A stretch of 64,000 nucleotides of DNA, taken from the NCBI RefSeq assembly GCF_000379085.1, contig NZ_KB905378.1, positions 1-64,000 of the forward strand, in the 5' to 3' direction. The DNA is from Halomicrobium katesii DSM 19301 (lineage in GTDB: Archaea > Halobacteriota > Halobacteria > Halobacteriales > Haloarculaceae). The stretch's first letter is position 1; each line of letters begins with the position of its first letter. The notes under the pieces were generated by a model, which did no database searches, had not been told where the DNA came from, and saw nothing but the letters and a program-made list of their open reading frames with translations. Position numbers and translations under genes: made by a program. Positions 8,597-16,191 of the stretch are shown here, piece after piece.

Positions 8597-9388
8597 ATGA
8601 ACGACGAGCCGTCGATCCTCCTGACCAACGACGACGGGATCGACAGCGTCGGTTTCCGGGCGCTGTACGACGCACTGACCGAGGTGGGATCGGTGACGGC
8701 AGTGGCACCGAAGAGCGATCAGAGCGCGGTCGGGCGCGCGATCTCACACGAAGTCCCGGTCCACCAGCACGAACTGGGCTACGCCGTCGAGGGCACGCCG
8801 ACCGACTGCGTCGTCGCCGGCACCGAGTCGCTGGTCCCCGAAACGGACCTCGTCGTCGCCGGCTGCAACCGGGGTGCGAACCTCGGTGCCTACGTTCTCG
8901 GACGGTCGGGAACCGTCAGTGCCGCCGTCGAGGCGACCTTCTTCGACGTGCCCGCGATCGCCGTCTCGATGTACATCCCGGTCCGCGAGGACGCGGCCTT
9001 CGCCGATGTCGAGGAGAACTACGACAGCTACGGCGAAGCAACCCGCGCCGCGAGCTATCTCGCCGATCACTCGATGAGCGCGGGCGTCTTCGAACAGTGT
9101 GACTATCTCAACGTCAACGCGCCGGTCGCCGACCGTGGTCCCGCAGAGATGGCGATCACCGAGCCGTCACGCGTCTACCAGATGGGAGCCGAGCGAAACG
9201 GCGAGACCGTGACCCTCCACGACCGGATCTGGGAGCGGATGGCCGAGGGCGACATCCCCGATCCGGAGGGGACCGACCGCCGGGCCGTCGTCGACGGCAA
9301 GGTCAGCGTCTCGCCGCTGACGGCCCCGCACACGACCGAACACCACGAGGCACTGGACGGACTCGCCGAGACCTACGACCGCTCGTGA
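8597..9388 (+). CDS. surE: 5'/3'-nucleotidase SurE
   Basis: SurE is a metal-dependent phosphatase that hydrolyses nucleoside monophosphates. The 263-residue product shows the canonical N-terminal ILLTNDDGID metal site and the AGCNRGANLG motif in the middle. ATG 8597 is right, since the strand leading to NDDG starts at once; a longer frame upstream only reads through the methyltransferase gene. The gene lies 62 bp after that gene, behind a T-rich promoter-like stretch (GTGTTTTTCCC). Its TGA stop at 9386-9388 is exactly the left copy of the 3-bp duplication flanking an R5 palindromic element, so its 3' end is now a hairpin-forming insertion. Confidence 0.93.
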   Translation: MNDEPSILLTNDDGIDSVGFRALYDALTEVGSVTAVAPKSDQSAVGRAISHEVPVHQHELGYAVEGTPTDCVVAGTESLVPETDLVVAGCNRGANLGAYVLGRSGTVSAAVEATFFDVPAIAVSMYIPVREDAAFADVEENYDSYGEATRAASYLADHSMSAGVFEQCDYLNVNAPVADRGPAEMAITEPSRVYQMGAERNGETVTLHDRIWERMAEGDIPDPEGTDRRAVVDGKVSVSPLTAPHTTEHHEALDGLAETYDRS

Positions 9389-9466
9389 TGCTGCCGGCTG
9401 TAAGTCTGTACAGAATTTCGCGATCCCGTGGTCGCGAATATCTTGAAACAGTTACAGCCGGCAGTA
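9389..9466 (+). mobile_element. R5 palindromic element, copy 1 (78 bp), at the surE stop codon
   Basis: The ends TGCTGCCGGCTGT and ACAGCCGGCAGTA form an inverted pair, and the inner part (TTTCGCGATCCCGTGGTCGCGAA) extends the hairpin. It is flanked by direct TGA repeats at 9386-9388 and 9467-9469, the left one being the surE stop. A second copy is inverted at 42210-42287 with the same TGA flanks. Confidence 0.9.
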
Positions 9467-9565
9467 TGAAACGGGACGCGATCCGCGAGGAACTGACCGC
9501 GCTTCGATGACTCGGCGCACTCGATCTGTGGCAATTTAAGCGGCCACGGTCGATAGGGCGACACG

Positions 9566-10156
9566 ATGAGCACCATCCGACGCGCTCGCCCCGACGACGC
9601 GACCGCGTGTGCGGACATCTACGCACCGTACGTCCGCGACTCGGCGGTCTCCTTCGAGGAGACGGCACCCGCCAGCGGGGAGATGAGAGATCGTCTCCGT
9701 GCGACCCTCGAAACGTACCCGTGGCTGGTGTGTGAACGCGAGGATCGAGTGGTCGGCTTCGCGTACGCCAGCGACCACCGGGACCGAACGGCCTACCAGT
9801 GGAGCGTCGAGCTCTCGATCTACGTCGACGGCGATCACCGCCGCGCCGGGATCGCGACCGCCCTCTACGAGTCGCTGTTCGCTGTGCTAGGCGAGCAGGG
9901 GTTCTACAACGGGTACGCCGGTGTGACACTACCGAATCGGGCGAGCGTCGAGTTCCACCGGGAGATGGGGTTCGAGCCCGTCGGAACGTACGAGAACGTC
10001 GGATACACTGCCGGGGAGTGGCAGGACGTGCAGTGGTGGCGCACACAGCTGCGCCACCCCGAGGACGACCCGGAGCCGCCAGTACCGTTCTCGGCGTTCC
10101 CGACCGCGCAGTTCGAGGCAGCCGTCACCGCGGGCGTCGACTCGCTCGACGCCTGA
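9566..10156 (+). CDS. GNAT N-acetyltransferase (phosphinothricin acetyltransferase-like)
   Basis: The 196-residue protein matches the Pat/YncA group of GNAT acetyltransferases, which move acetyl groups from acetyl-CoA to small amines such as phosphinothricin or methionine sulfoximine. It begins IRRARPDDATACADIYAPYV, and the acetyl-CoA loop is DHRRAGIATALYESLF at about residues 91-106. The region GYAGVTLPNRASVEFHREMGFEPVGTY is the conserved C-terminal acceptor segment. The C-terminal tail of about 40 residues is extra. It stands alone. The true substrate is not known. Confidence 0.85.
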   Translation: MSTIRRARPDDATACADIYAPYVRDSAVSFEETAPASGEMRDRLRATLETYPWLVCEREDRVVGFAYASDHRDRTAYQWSVELSIYVDGDHRRAGIATALYESLFAVLGEQGFYNGYAGVTLPNRASVEFHREMGFEPVGTYENVGYTAGEWQDVQWWRTQLRHPEDDPEPPVPFSAFPTAQFEAAVTAGVDSLDA

Positions 10157-10237
10157 TCCCGATTTTGACGACGGATCTGAGCGTCCGCTCTCACCGGGCA
10201 GTCCAGCGACCCGCCCAGCGACGAGACCGTCCCGCGC

Positions 10238-11011
10238 TCACTCGCCGTCCGACTCGGCGGGCAGCTTGTGCCGGAACGCCCGTAACGCGTTCCCCCCCGT
10301 CTCCGTCAGCGAGATCCGTTTGGTCCGTCCGACCGACTCGACGGCGACGTAGCCGTCTTCGAGGAGCGGCTCGACGATGCGGTTGTTCAGCAGTGCGAAC
10401 TTCGCTTTGTCGTTGGCCGGGTCCGAGTCGCTGATGAACGCCAGCCCCTCCCGCTCGGCGAAGTCGATGAGCTCGCTCTTGTTCGGCGTGTGTGCAGCAG
10501 TATCGTGCTCGTCGACGTAGTTCAGTATTCGAACCTGGTCCGTCGTCGGCGTCTCCAGGGGATACGACGGGAGCTGCTCGGCCATGATCGTCTCGCCGGT
10601 CTGTGGCGTCTCGGCCACCGGGTGGAGGTGCTCGGCCGTCCGAACGTGGTAGCCGCTCGCGTCCGTCGCCATGCACGCCAGTGCAGCGCCGACGGTCGCG
10701 AGCTTCGGACCGCTGGAGACGTTCACCCGGACGATGTCTCCCTGGTGCTCGTCGATGAGGGTCGTGATCCGGCCCAGTACGTCGTACACGTCGTCGAGGT
10801 CGGTCTCGTGGTACGCCAGCGCGACGCCGTGGTCGGTGAGTTCCCGCTCCAGGCGCTCGTGGTACGCGGTCGTCTCCAGTTCACTGTCGGTCAACAGGTG
10901 GAGCGTGTCGACCCCGTACTCGACGACCGGGTCGCCGATGCGGTCGTACTCGTAGCCCAGCGGTGCGATGTGTACCTCCTCGACAGAACGAAGCGAATCC
11001 GAGCCGTGCAT
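10238..11011 (-). CDS. HFX_2341 / DUF6293 family transcriptional regulator
   Basis: The 257-residue product starts at MHGSDSLRSVEEVHIAPLGYEYDRI. An upstream in-frame extension of 45 residues rich in Tyr and Arg is unlikely for this acidic family. The N-terminal half is the HFX_2341 domain, a CARF-like fold (VHIAPLGYE, VRVNVSSGPKLATVGAALACMA), and the C-terminal half looks like a winged helix (LNNRIVEPLLEDGYVAVESVGRTKRISLT). The ligand is unknown, though related folds bind small or nucleotide ligands. The gene is divergent from an HTH regulator, with an AT-rich repeat-bearing promoter between them. Confidence 0.8.
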   Translation of the reverse strand: MHGSDSLRSVEEVHIAPLGYEYDRIGDPVVEYGVDTLHLLTDSELETTAYHERLERELTDHGVALAYHETDLDDVYDVLGRITTLIDEHQGDIVRVNVSSGPKLATVGAALACMATDASGYHVRTAEHLHPVAETPQTGETIMAEQLPSYPLETPTTDQVRILNYVDEHDTAAHTPNKSELIDFAEREGLAFISDSDPANDKAKFALLNNRIVEPLLEDGYVAVESVGRTKRISLTETGGNALRAFRHKLPAESDGE

Positions 11012-11043
11012 GTCTGGTACGTGTGTGCCTTCGATCGCTTCGT

Positions 11044-11091
11044 ACAAATAGTTACAATAGTATCGATAGTTCAAATAGTATCGTAATAAAC
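11044..11091. promoter_or_regulatory. AT-rich shared promoter with repeated AATAGT units
   Basis: This stretch between the divergent regulators holds at least three copies of AATAGT, two of them extended to AATAGTATCG, spaced 10-20 bp apart. It is much AT-richer than its surroundings and lies where both promoters should be. Repeated units in such a place suggest an operator, perhaps autoregulatory. That is inference. Confidence 0.45.
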
Positions 11092-11535
11092 ATGAATACG
11101 TGTTCGGAGCAACACCGAGTCGGGGCGCACGCGCGCCCGGATACATCGATGAGTAACTTCCCCGCTACCGATTGCCCGCTGTCTGGCCGCCACTCCGAGG
11201 AGACGGACGATACAACTCGCCCGACGGTTCCCGACGGGCAGGACCTGCTCGAACTGGTCGGCGATCCGTACACGTTCGACATACTGGACGCGATCGCCGA
11301 CGAACCGATGGAGGCCCAGGAGATCGCCGAGACCACCGACGTGTCACAGCCGACGGTGTATCGTCGACTGCGACGGCTCTACCGGGCTGGCATCGTCGAT
11401 ACGGAAGTGAGCGTCGACGGGTCGAGCAACCACCCCACGCAGTTCGGGCTGGCCGTCACGCGCGTCACGCTGGTGATCGAGGACGACGGTATCGGTGTCG
11501 ACGTCGAGTCTGCCGACGAACGGACAGCAGAGTGA
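11092..11535 (+). CDS. HTH domain regulator (ArsR-like)
   Basis: From ATG 11092 the protein has 147 residues. A second candidate start at 11149 (MSNFPATDC) gives 128 and is perhaps better, because the first 19 residues are not conserved in style. The core is a helix-turn-helix: LLELVGDPYTFDILDAIADEPMEAQEIAETTDVSQPTVYRRLRRLYRAGIV. After it come a short wing and an acidic tail. This layout is typical of haloarchaeal ArsR-type regulators without metal-binding cysteines. It is divergent from the HFX_2341 gene and may share its control region. An R1 element lies 65 bp after its stop. Confidence 0.75.
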   Translation: MNTCSEQHRVGAHARPDTSMSNFPATDCPLSGRHSEETDDTTRPTVPDGQDLLELVGDPYTFDILDAIADEPMEAQEIAETTDVSQPTVYRRLRRLYRAGIVDTEVSVDGSSNHPTQFGLAVTRVTLVIEDDGIGVDVESADERTAE

Positions 11536-11600
11536 ACGAGTCCGGTGGTACCGACGCCCTCGCTACTCGACCGTGTTCGGGCCCATAACTTACATTACAC

Positions 11601-11740
11601 GGCCTTGTTTAGACGCAGTACAAATCGGCTCTTGCGGCGTATGCTCCGCGAACAGATCGACACAATGAGGCACTCAGGACAGATTTTAGACAACCGCTAC
11701 GGTCCGTGACTCGCCGATCGAGGAGCGTCTAAACACGGCC
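11601..11740 (+). mobile_element. R1 element, copy 2 (140 bp)
   Basis: It has the same termini as the other R1 copies (GGCCTTGTTTAGACGC and GCGTCTAAACACGGCC), flanked by the 8-bp duplication CATTACAC at 11593-11600 and 11741-11748. It differs from copy 1 at about eight scattered positions and is closest to copy 4 at 27856. Confidence 0.93.
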
Positions 11741-11810
11741 CATTACACTGTTTCGTGTACTTTACCGGTTTCTCGGTACGTGGGCTCATCTTTCCACCGA
11801 GCCAATAGGC

Positions 11811-12197
11811 TTGGTAGTGTTCAGAGGGTGGTGTTCAGATAAGAAATCAGGATCAGAAACCTCGAAGCACCGAAAGCCCTCGCGCAGTTGCGGTCCCGCG
11901 ACTCGCTGCGCTCCAGTCGGTGCTTGCATCGTCGGGGTTCCCGCAACTGCGCTCGCCCTTTCATCCACCAGAGTCTAGACGGCTCAACGGCCGAATCCTG
12001 GCGTCTGTGCGAACAGGGTGAGCACAGGCTCAGGAGAGCGTGCTCTCCTGGCGGATAAAAGGGCGAGTCGTGGTCCGGCATTCTGTGGCGGCACTATCTG
12101 AACAAAGTGAAGATATCCGTCACAGAATGCCGGAGCGCGACGAGGGTTTTCGGTGTCTGCACCACTACGCTGACAGTCGCTTCTCTGAACACTACCT
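11811..12197. mobile_element. R6: probable non-autonomous IS-like element (about 387 bp)
   Basis: The 14-bp sequence GGTAGTGTTCAGAG near 11811 is repeated inverted as CTCTGAACACTACC ending at 12197. No gene lies between. The interior holds two perfect hairpins: CAGGAGAGC paired with GCTCTCCTG at 12031-12050, and CCGGCATTCTGTG (12075-12087) paired with CACAGAATGCCGG (12121-12133). A clear target duplication was not found. It fills most of the 700-bp gap between the HTH gene and the TFB-like gene. Confidence 0.5.
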
Positions 12198-12239
12198 TCG
12201 TGACCGGCCGAACCTTTCGACGGAGTTCCGACGGCCCGA

Positions 12240-12551
12240 TCACCAGTCCGGAGCGTCCAGCCCGGCGTCTTCGAGCAGTCCTTTCCACCGCTGTTGAATC
12301 GTCAACCGAGACACGTCCGCCGCGTCGGCGACGACGCGCTGTGACCGCTCCTGTCCGCTGACCAGCGCACCGACGTAGAGGCTCGCCGCCATCACCGCAC
12401 GCTTGGAGCGTTCCTCTTCGACCGGCATCGACGAGAGAAACAGGTCGACCGCTCGGGACCGTGCCGTCCCCTCCAGGTCGAGTCGATCTGCCGTCGCTTC
12501 GAGATTCTCCAGCCACTCCTCGTGTTCCCGCCGGTCGCTCGCGCGGTACAT
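12240..12551 (-). CDS. TFIIB-type single cyclin-fold protein
   Basis: The 103-residue protein starts at MYRASDRREHEEWLENLEATADRLDL. The in-frame upstream extension is Ser/Arg rich and unlikely. The body looks like one cyclin-like repeat of TFB: AVDLFLSSMPVEEERSKRAVMAASLYVGAL followed by the helix-turn-helix-like VADAADVSRLTIQQRWKGLL. The N-terminal zinc ribbon and second cyclin repeat of a full TFB are absent, so it cannot replace a general initiation factor. It may act as a small regulator. Such mini-TFB proteins are known as annotations in haloarchaea without a defined role. Confidence 0.72.
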   Translation of the reverse strand: MYRASDRREHEEWLENLEATADRLDLEGTARSRAVDLFLSSMPVEEERSKRAVMAASLYVGALVSGQERSQRVVADAADVSRLTIQQRWKGLLEDAGLDAPDW

Positions 12552-12714
12552 ACACCCGCGTTGGCCCCGATCGAACTTAAACGCTCGTCGATCTGTCGGC
12601 GACGATCTCACCGTCGTCGAACGGCTCGACGATCCGGACTCGCTGGCCGACGCCATCCGGGACCGCGCCGGAGAGCGTTAAGTACTTGAAGCGGTCGGGA
12701 ATAGCCACTCTTGC

Positions 12715-12798
12715 GCGCGGGTAGCCAAGCACGGAAAAGGCGTAGCGCTTAGGACGCTATCCCGTAGGGGTCCGCCGGTTCAAATCCGGTCCCGCGCA
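12715..12798 (+). tRNA. tRNA-Leu (UAG)
   Basis: This 84-nt type II tRNA has the 7-bp acceptor GCGCGGG paired with CCCGCGC, discriminator A, anticodon loop CTTAGGA (anticodon UAG), a long variable arm (CCCGTAGGGGT) and T loop GGTTCAAATCC. CCA is not encoded. Its last 24 bases plus the next base are duplicated downstream at 12869-12893. Confidence 0.97.
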
Positions 12799-12893
12799 TG
12801 AGCGAACGGAGTGAGCGAAGAGCAGAATCGGATTTGAGCCCTGGAAGACGATCGAAGCGAGTCTTCGTCCGGTTCAAATCCGGTCCCGCGCAT
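12775..12893 (+). repeat. 25-bp direct repeat of the tRNA-Leu 3' end (integration scar)
   Basis: CCGGTTCAAATCCGGTCCCG with the following CGCAT occurs at 12775-12799, inside the tRNA, and again at 12869-12893. Only about 70 bp lie between. A repeated tRNA 3' end is the usual footprint of tyrosine-integrase insertion. The short spacer indicates loss of nearly all of the integrated element. Confidence 0.75.
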
Positions 12894-12916
12894 TTCTCTG
12901 TGAACGTGCTGGCTGA

Positions 12917-13000
12917 TATAGCAACAATTGAAACGATTTACACACTGATCGCACTGCAGTCGTGCGATTGGGTGTGTATTGATTTTCAATGGCTACTATA
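12917..13000 (+). mobile_element. R4 element, copy 1 (84 bp)
   Basis: The ends TATAGCAACAATTGAAA and TTTCAATGGCTACTATA form an imperfect 17-bp inverted pair around a hairpin core (CACTGCAGTCGTGCGATTGGGTG). Copies are also at 27999 and 63793. The third copy shows that excision with a TA duplication restores a reading frame, so R4 targets TA. Confidence 0.88.
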
Positions 13001-13107
13001 CTATCGGCTGTCTATCTGTGACCGATTTCCCCACCCCGAGGTGGCGAACCTCGCCGTGCAGTGACAGCAAACAGTATGATACGCGTTATCGTGAGCAGTT
13101 CTCCTCA

Positions 13108-13186
13108 TACGGTTTATTGTAGTTGCGTACCGGTGATCGTCTACTCCGTGGCGACGATCACCGGTAAATCGCTACAATAATCCGTA
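13108..13186 (-). mobile_element. R3 palindromic element, copy A (79 bp), at a stop codon
   Basis: It begins TACGGTTTATTGTAG and ends CTACAATAATCCGTA, and nearly its whole length folds as one hairpin (ACCGGTGATCGTC pairs with GACGATCACCGGT). TCA flanks both sides (13105-13107 and 13187-13189). Read on the minus strand, the right TCA is the TGA stop of the 75-residue gene that ends at 13187. Confidence 0.92.
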
Positions 13187-13414
13187 TCAGGGTTTGTGCG
13201 TGAAGATGACGACGTTGCCGTCGTCGATGGTCGTACAGAGGTCGAGATCCATGTCCAGATTGAGCGACGTGAACTCGTTCTTGCAGACGACCATGTCGTC
13301 GAACGGCTCTTCGCAGGCCGGGCACGCGACGGCGGTCGTGTTCTGGTACGACGAGATCGCGTCGTTGTCTTCTCTGGGGGTCAGCGACGAGACGAGTTCC
13401 TCGAAATCCTCCAT
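13187..13414 (-). CDS. Small haloarchaeal protein with CxxC motif (DUF7385-like)
   Basis: The 75-residue product begins MEDFEELVSSLTPREDNDAISS. It has a single CPACEEPFDDMVVCK segment that could hold zinc with the later Cys residues, and ends in a beta-rich VVIFTHKP. It resembles short haloarchaeal proteins annotated as DUF7385 or flagella-cluster protein, but no flagellar gene is nearby. The TGA stop is the duplication flanking R3 copy A, so the gene appears intact despite the insertion. Confidence 0.65.
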   Translation of the reverse strand: MEDFEELVSSLTPREDNDAISSYQNTTAVACPACEEPFDDMVVCKNEFTSLNLDMDLDLCTTIDDGNVVIFTHKP

Positions 13415-13510
13415 ACTGATGCGGGCGGTGGCCGCGACAATAAATTGTGGGGCGAACCGACTCGGTCGTAACCGACGCGTTCAAGTCCGCCTGTGCCGGG
13501 AACTGATGCA

Positions 13511-14521
13511 ATGAGTACAGACGGTGGCACGCGACTGATCCTCGTCGCTGGTTCGACACGGACGGCCGAGATCGACGGTATCTCTGCGGCCGGGGCCGAC
13601 GAATCGCTGCTGGCACACACACCCGCTGCCGACGCCGAGATCCTGCGCTACGGCGATGTCGTGCGAGCGCCGGAGGTCCCCCAGAGCCCGACCGGCTGTT
13701 TCACGCCCGCCGTCGTCACGCGTGCGGTCGTCGAGTTACTGGACCTGGACGTGACCGTCGTCGACGGCGGGCTCGCCGAGCCGAGCGGTGCGCCGACGGT
13801 GACGGTCGGCGCGAGGCCGGGCCGAGACGTTCGCGAGCAGGACCCGGTCCCGTCGGCACCGGGCGCGTTCGAGGCGGCCCGGCAGTACGGCCGCTCGCTG
13901 CCCGCCGACGAGGTCGTAATCGGAGAGACGATTCCGGGCGGGACGACGACGGCACTCGGCGTCTTGCGGGCGCTGGGCGAGCGCGGTGGGGTCTCCTCGT
14001 CGCTCCCTGAGAACCCGGTCGACCAGAAGGAGTCGGTCGTCGAGGAGGGGCTGACCGCGAGTGCGATCGAACCCGGCGAGGCGGCCGACCAGCCAAAGCG
14101 GGCTGTCCGCCGGATGGGCGATCCGGTGCTGGCCGTCGCCGCAGGGGTCGCGATCGGTGCGATCGAGACCGGGCGAGCGGTGACGCTGGCCGGCGGGACC
14201 CAGCTGGCGACCGTGGGCGCGCTCTTGCGCCACGCCGGCATCGAGGGGCCGCTGTCGCTCGCGACTACGTCGTTCGTCGACGACGATCCCTCGGCCGACG
14301 TTCGCGGACTGGCGGCGGATCTCGACCTCGACCTGACGGTGACCGATCCGGCGTTCGATCGGGCCGACCACGTCGCGATGGAGCGGTTCGTCGCGGGCGA
14401 GGCCAAGGAGGGCGTCGGGATGGGCGGTGCGCTGGCACTGGCCGATCGGGCCGAACTCGATCCGGCGGTGGTTCGTGACCGCGTCGCTGCGATCGCCGAC
14501 GACCTCGCGTTCGAGCCCTGA
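13511..14521 (+). CDS. cobT: Nicotinate mononucleotide-dependent phosphoribosyltransferase CobT
   Basis: This belongs to the archaeal TIGR00303 group related to CobT, which activates the lower-ligand base (dimethylbenzimidazole or an analogue) for cobalamin nucleotide-loop assembly. The 336-residue protein starts [23 protein letters not shown] at ATG 13511; an earlier in-frame start adds only six residues. Typical segments are [16 protein letters not shown] at about residues 146-161, [20 protein letters not shown] and the C-terminal [15 protein letters not shown]. It stands alone and no other cobalamin gene is in the window. Confidence 0.88.
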   Translation: MSTDGGTRLILVAGSTRTAEIDGISAAGADESLLAHTPAADAEILRYGDVVRAPEVPQSPTGCFTPAVVTRAVVELLDLDVTVVDGGLAEPSGAPTVTVGARPGRDVREQDPVPSAPGAFEAARQYGRSLPADEVVIGETIPGGTTTALGVLRALGERGGVSSSLPENPVDQKESVVEEGLTASAIEPGEAADQPKRAVRRMGDPVLAVAAGVAIGAIETGRAVTLAGGTQLATVGALLRHAGIEGPLSLATTSFVDDDPSADVRGLAADLDLDLTVTDPAFDRADHVAMERFVAGEAKEGVGMGGALALADRAELDPAVVRDRVAAIADDLAFEP

Positions 14522-14590
14522 CGGCGGACAGTCGTCTGACTCGCGTCAGACGGCCAGCAAACCTTTTTGACGCACCCCAGCAAAAGGAAA

Positions 14591-15403
14591 ATGATGAACG
14601 CGTTGCGCGAGTTCCTCGACGACATCGTCGCCGACACCGACGCGGTGTTTCTGTTCTCTCCGAGCGCGTCGCTGTACCAGTCGTTCGAGGACGACGACAC
14701 CGAGGTCGTGGTGATCGCTCCGGAAAACACGGTCGACGCGGGGACGTTCGTCGAGTTGCCCCTGGAGTTCACCAACATGGCCGACCGGATTCGCTTCGGT
14801 GTCGAAGGTGCGCTCGAACAGGAGTACGTCGAGGAAGACGCCGACGTGGTCTGTATCGGTGACGTGTTCGACGACACGCCGGATTCGATCGTTCGCGTCC
14901 AGGTCGCCGAGTTTTCCCCCTCCGGCGTCTACGGGCTGTTCGTCAACTCCCGAGCGGAGCCGTCGGTCATCAACGACGTACTGGACGTGGCCGTCGAACT
15001 CGGGAAGAAAGGACAGAAGGGCAAGCCGGTGGGCGCGCTGTTCGTCGTCGGCGACGCCGGCAAGGTGATGAACAAGTCCCGCCCGCTGTCGTACAATCCC
15101 TTCGAGAAGTCCCACGTCCACGTCGGCGATCCGATCGTCAACGTGATGCTCAAGGAGTTCTCCCGGCTCGACGGTGCCTTCGTCATCTCGGACGGCGGCA
15201 AGATCGTCTCGGCCTACCGGTACCTCGAACCGTCCGCCGAGGGCGTCGACATTCCGAAGGGGCTGGGCGCTCGCCACATGGCCGCCGGTGCGGTCACCCG
15301 AGACACCAACGCCATCGCCATCGTCCTCTCGGAGAGTGACGGACTCGTCCGGGCGTTCAAGAGCGGAGAGTTGATACTCGAGGTCGATCCGGAGGAGTAC
15401 TGA
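14591..15403 (+). CDS. dacZ: Diadenylate cyclase DacZ
   Basis: DacZ makes cyclic di-AMP from two ATP. The 270-residue protein carries the DisA_N domain in its second half: DGAFVISDGGKIVSAYRYLEP holds the DGA motif and GARHMAAGAVTRDTNAIAIVLSESDG the RHxAA motif. The N-terminal region (LREFLDDIVADTDAVFLFSPSASLYQSF) is the archaeal pyruvate-kinase-like domain. Two ATGs (14591 and 14594) follow an A/G-rich leader (AAAAGGAAA). In Haloferax volcanii dacZ is essential and c-di-AMP responds to salt. Here the stop shares a base with the start of an MscS-type channel gene, linking the nucleotide to osmotic release. Confidence 0.93.
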   Translation: MMNALREFLDDIVADTDAVFLFSPSASLYQSFEDDDTEVVVIAPENTVDAGTFVELPLEFTNMADRIRFGVEGALEQEYVEEDADVVCIGDVFDDTPDSIVRVQVAEFSPSGVYGLFVNSRAEPSVINDVLDVAVELGKKGQKGKPVGALFVVGDAGKVMNKSRPLSYNPFEKSHVHVGDPIVNVMLKEFSRLDGAFVISDGGKIVSAYRYLEPSAEGVDIPKGLGARHMAAGAVTRDTNAIAIVLSESDGLVRAFKSGELILEVDPEEY

Positions 15404-16191
15404 TGCAGTTCGACTGGCCGGCGATCGTCCGCAGCCTGTTCTCGCGTGAGGCCGTGACGGCGGTCGCGATCAGTATCCTCGTCCTCGGGGTGTTACTGGC
15501 GTATCTCGCGTGGCGGTACATGCACTACTTCCTCAGCGACGCCGGCATCGACGAGGCCGTCGAGGGGACGGCGTTCGAGCGGACGGCCCAGCGGTTCGGA
15601 ACGTCGACCGTCGGGCTGATCGCCACCCTCGTCGGCATCTCGCTCTACATCGCCGCGATACTGCTCGCCGGGGCCGTCTCACAGCGATTCCGGGACGTGT
15701 CGCTGTGGTCTCCGTTCGTCGCCTACCTGCCGAATCTCTTCGTGGCGCTGTTTGCCCTCATGATCGGGCTCATCGCCGGAGACAAGGCGAAGCTCTCGGT
15801 CAGCGAGAAGTTCCGGAGCATCAAGTTACCGGAGGCGGAACTGCTCCCCGAACTGGTCAAGTACAGCATCATCTTTCTGGCCGGACTCGTCGCGCTCGGC
15901 CAGCTCGGGGTCGCGACGGAGGCGCTGTTGATCCTGCTCGCCGCCTACGCGTTCGGTCTCGTGTTCCTCGGCGGACTGGCGTTCAAACAGCTGCTGTCGG
16001 CCGGGGCTGCGGGCGTGTATCTCGTCCTCAGCCAGCCGTACAGCATCGGCGACGAGGTCCGCATCCAGGGCCAGCAGGGCATCGTCCAGGAGGTCGACGT
16101 CTTCGTCACCCACATCGAGAGCGAGGGCGAGGAGTACGTCGTCCCCAACGATCAGGTGTTCGCTGGCGGCATCGTCCGGATCCGCGGCTAG
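15403..16191 (+). CDS. MscS-family mechanosensitive channel
   Basis: The 262-residue membrane protein has four or five hydrophobic segments (residues 15-35, 65-90, 105-125, 145-165 and 170-190). The pore-lining region near 180-207 is rich in Gly, Ala and Leu (GGLAFKQLLSAGAAGVYLVL). The MscS beta domain follows in YSIGDEVRIQGQQGIVQEVDVFVTHIESEGEEYVVPND. It stops after the beta domain, so the usual C-terminal alpha/beta cage is missing. Such channels release solutes on hypo-osmotic shock. Its ATG overlaps the dacZ stop (TGATG), so one transcript is expected. It converges on menE, whose end overlaps by 4 bp. Confidence 0.88.
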   Translation: MQFDWPAIVRSLFSREAVTAVAISILVLGVLLAYLAWRYMHYFLSDAGIDEAVEGTAFERTAQRFGTSTVGLIATLVGISLYIAAILLAGAVSQRFRDVSLWSPFVAYLPNLFVALFALMIGLIAGDKAKLSVSEKFRSIKLPEAELLPELVKYSIIFLAGLVALGQLGVATEALLILLAAYAFGLVFLGGLAFKQLLSAGAAGVYLVLSQPYSIGDEVRIQGQQGIVQEVDVFVTHIESEGEEYVVPNDQVFAGGIVRIRG

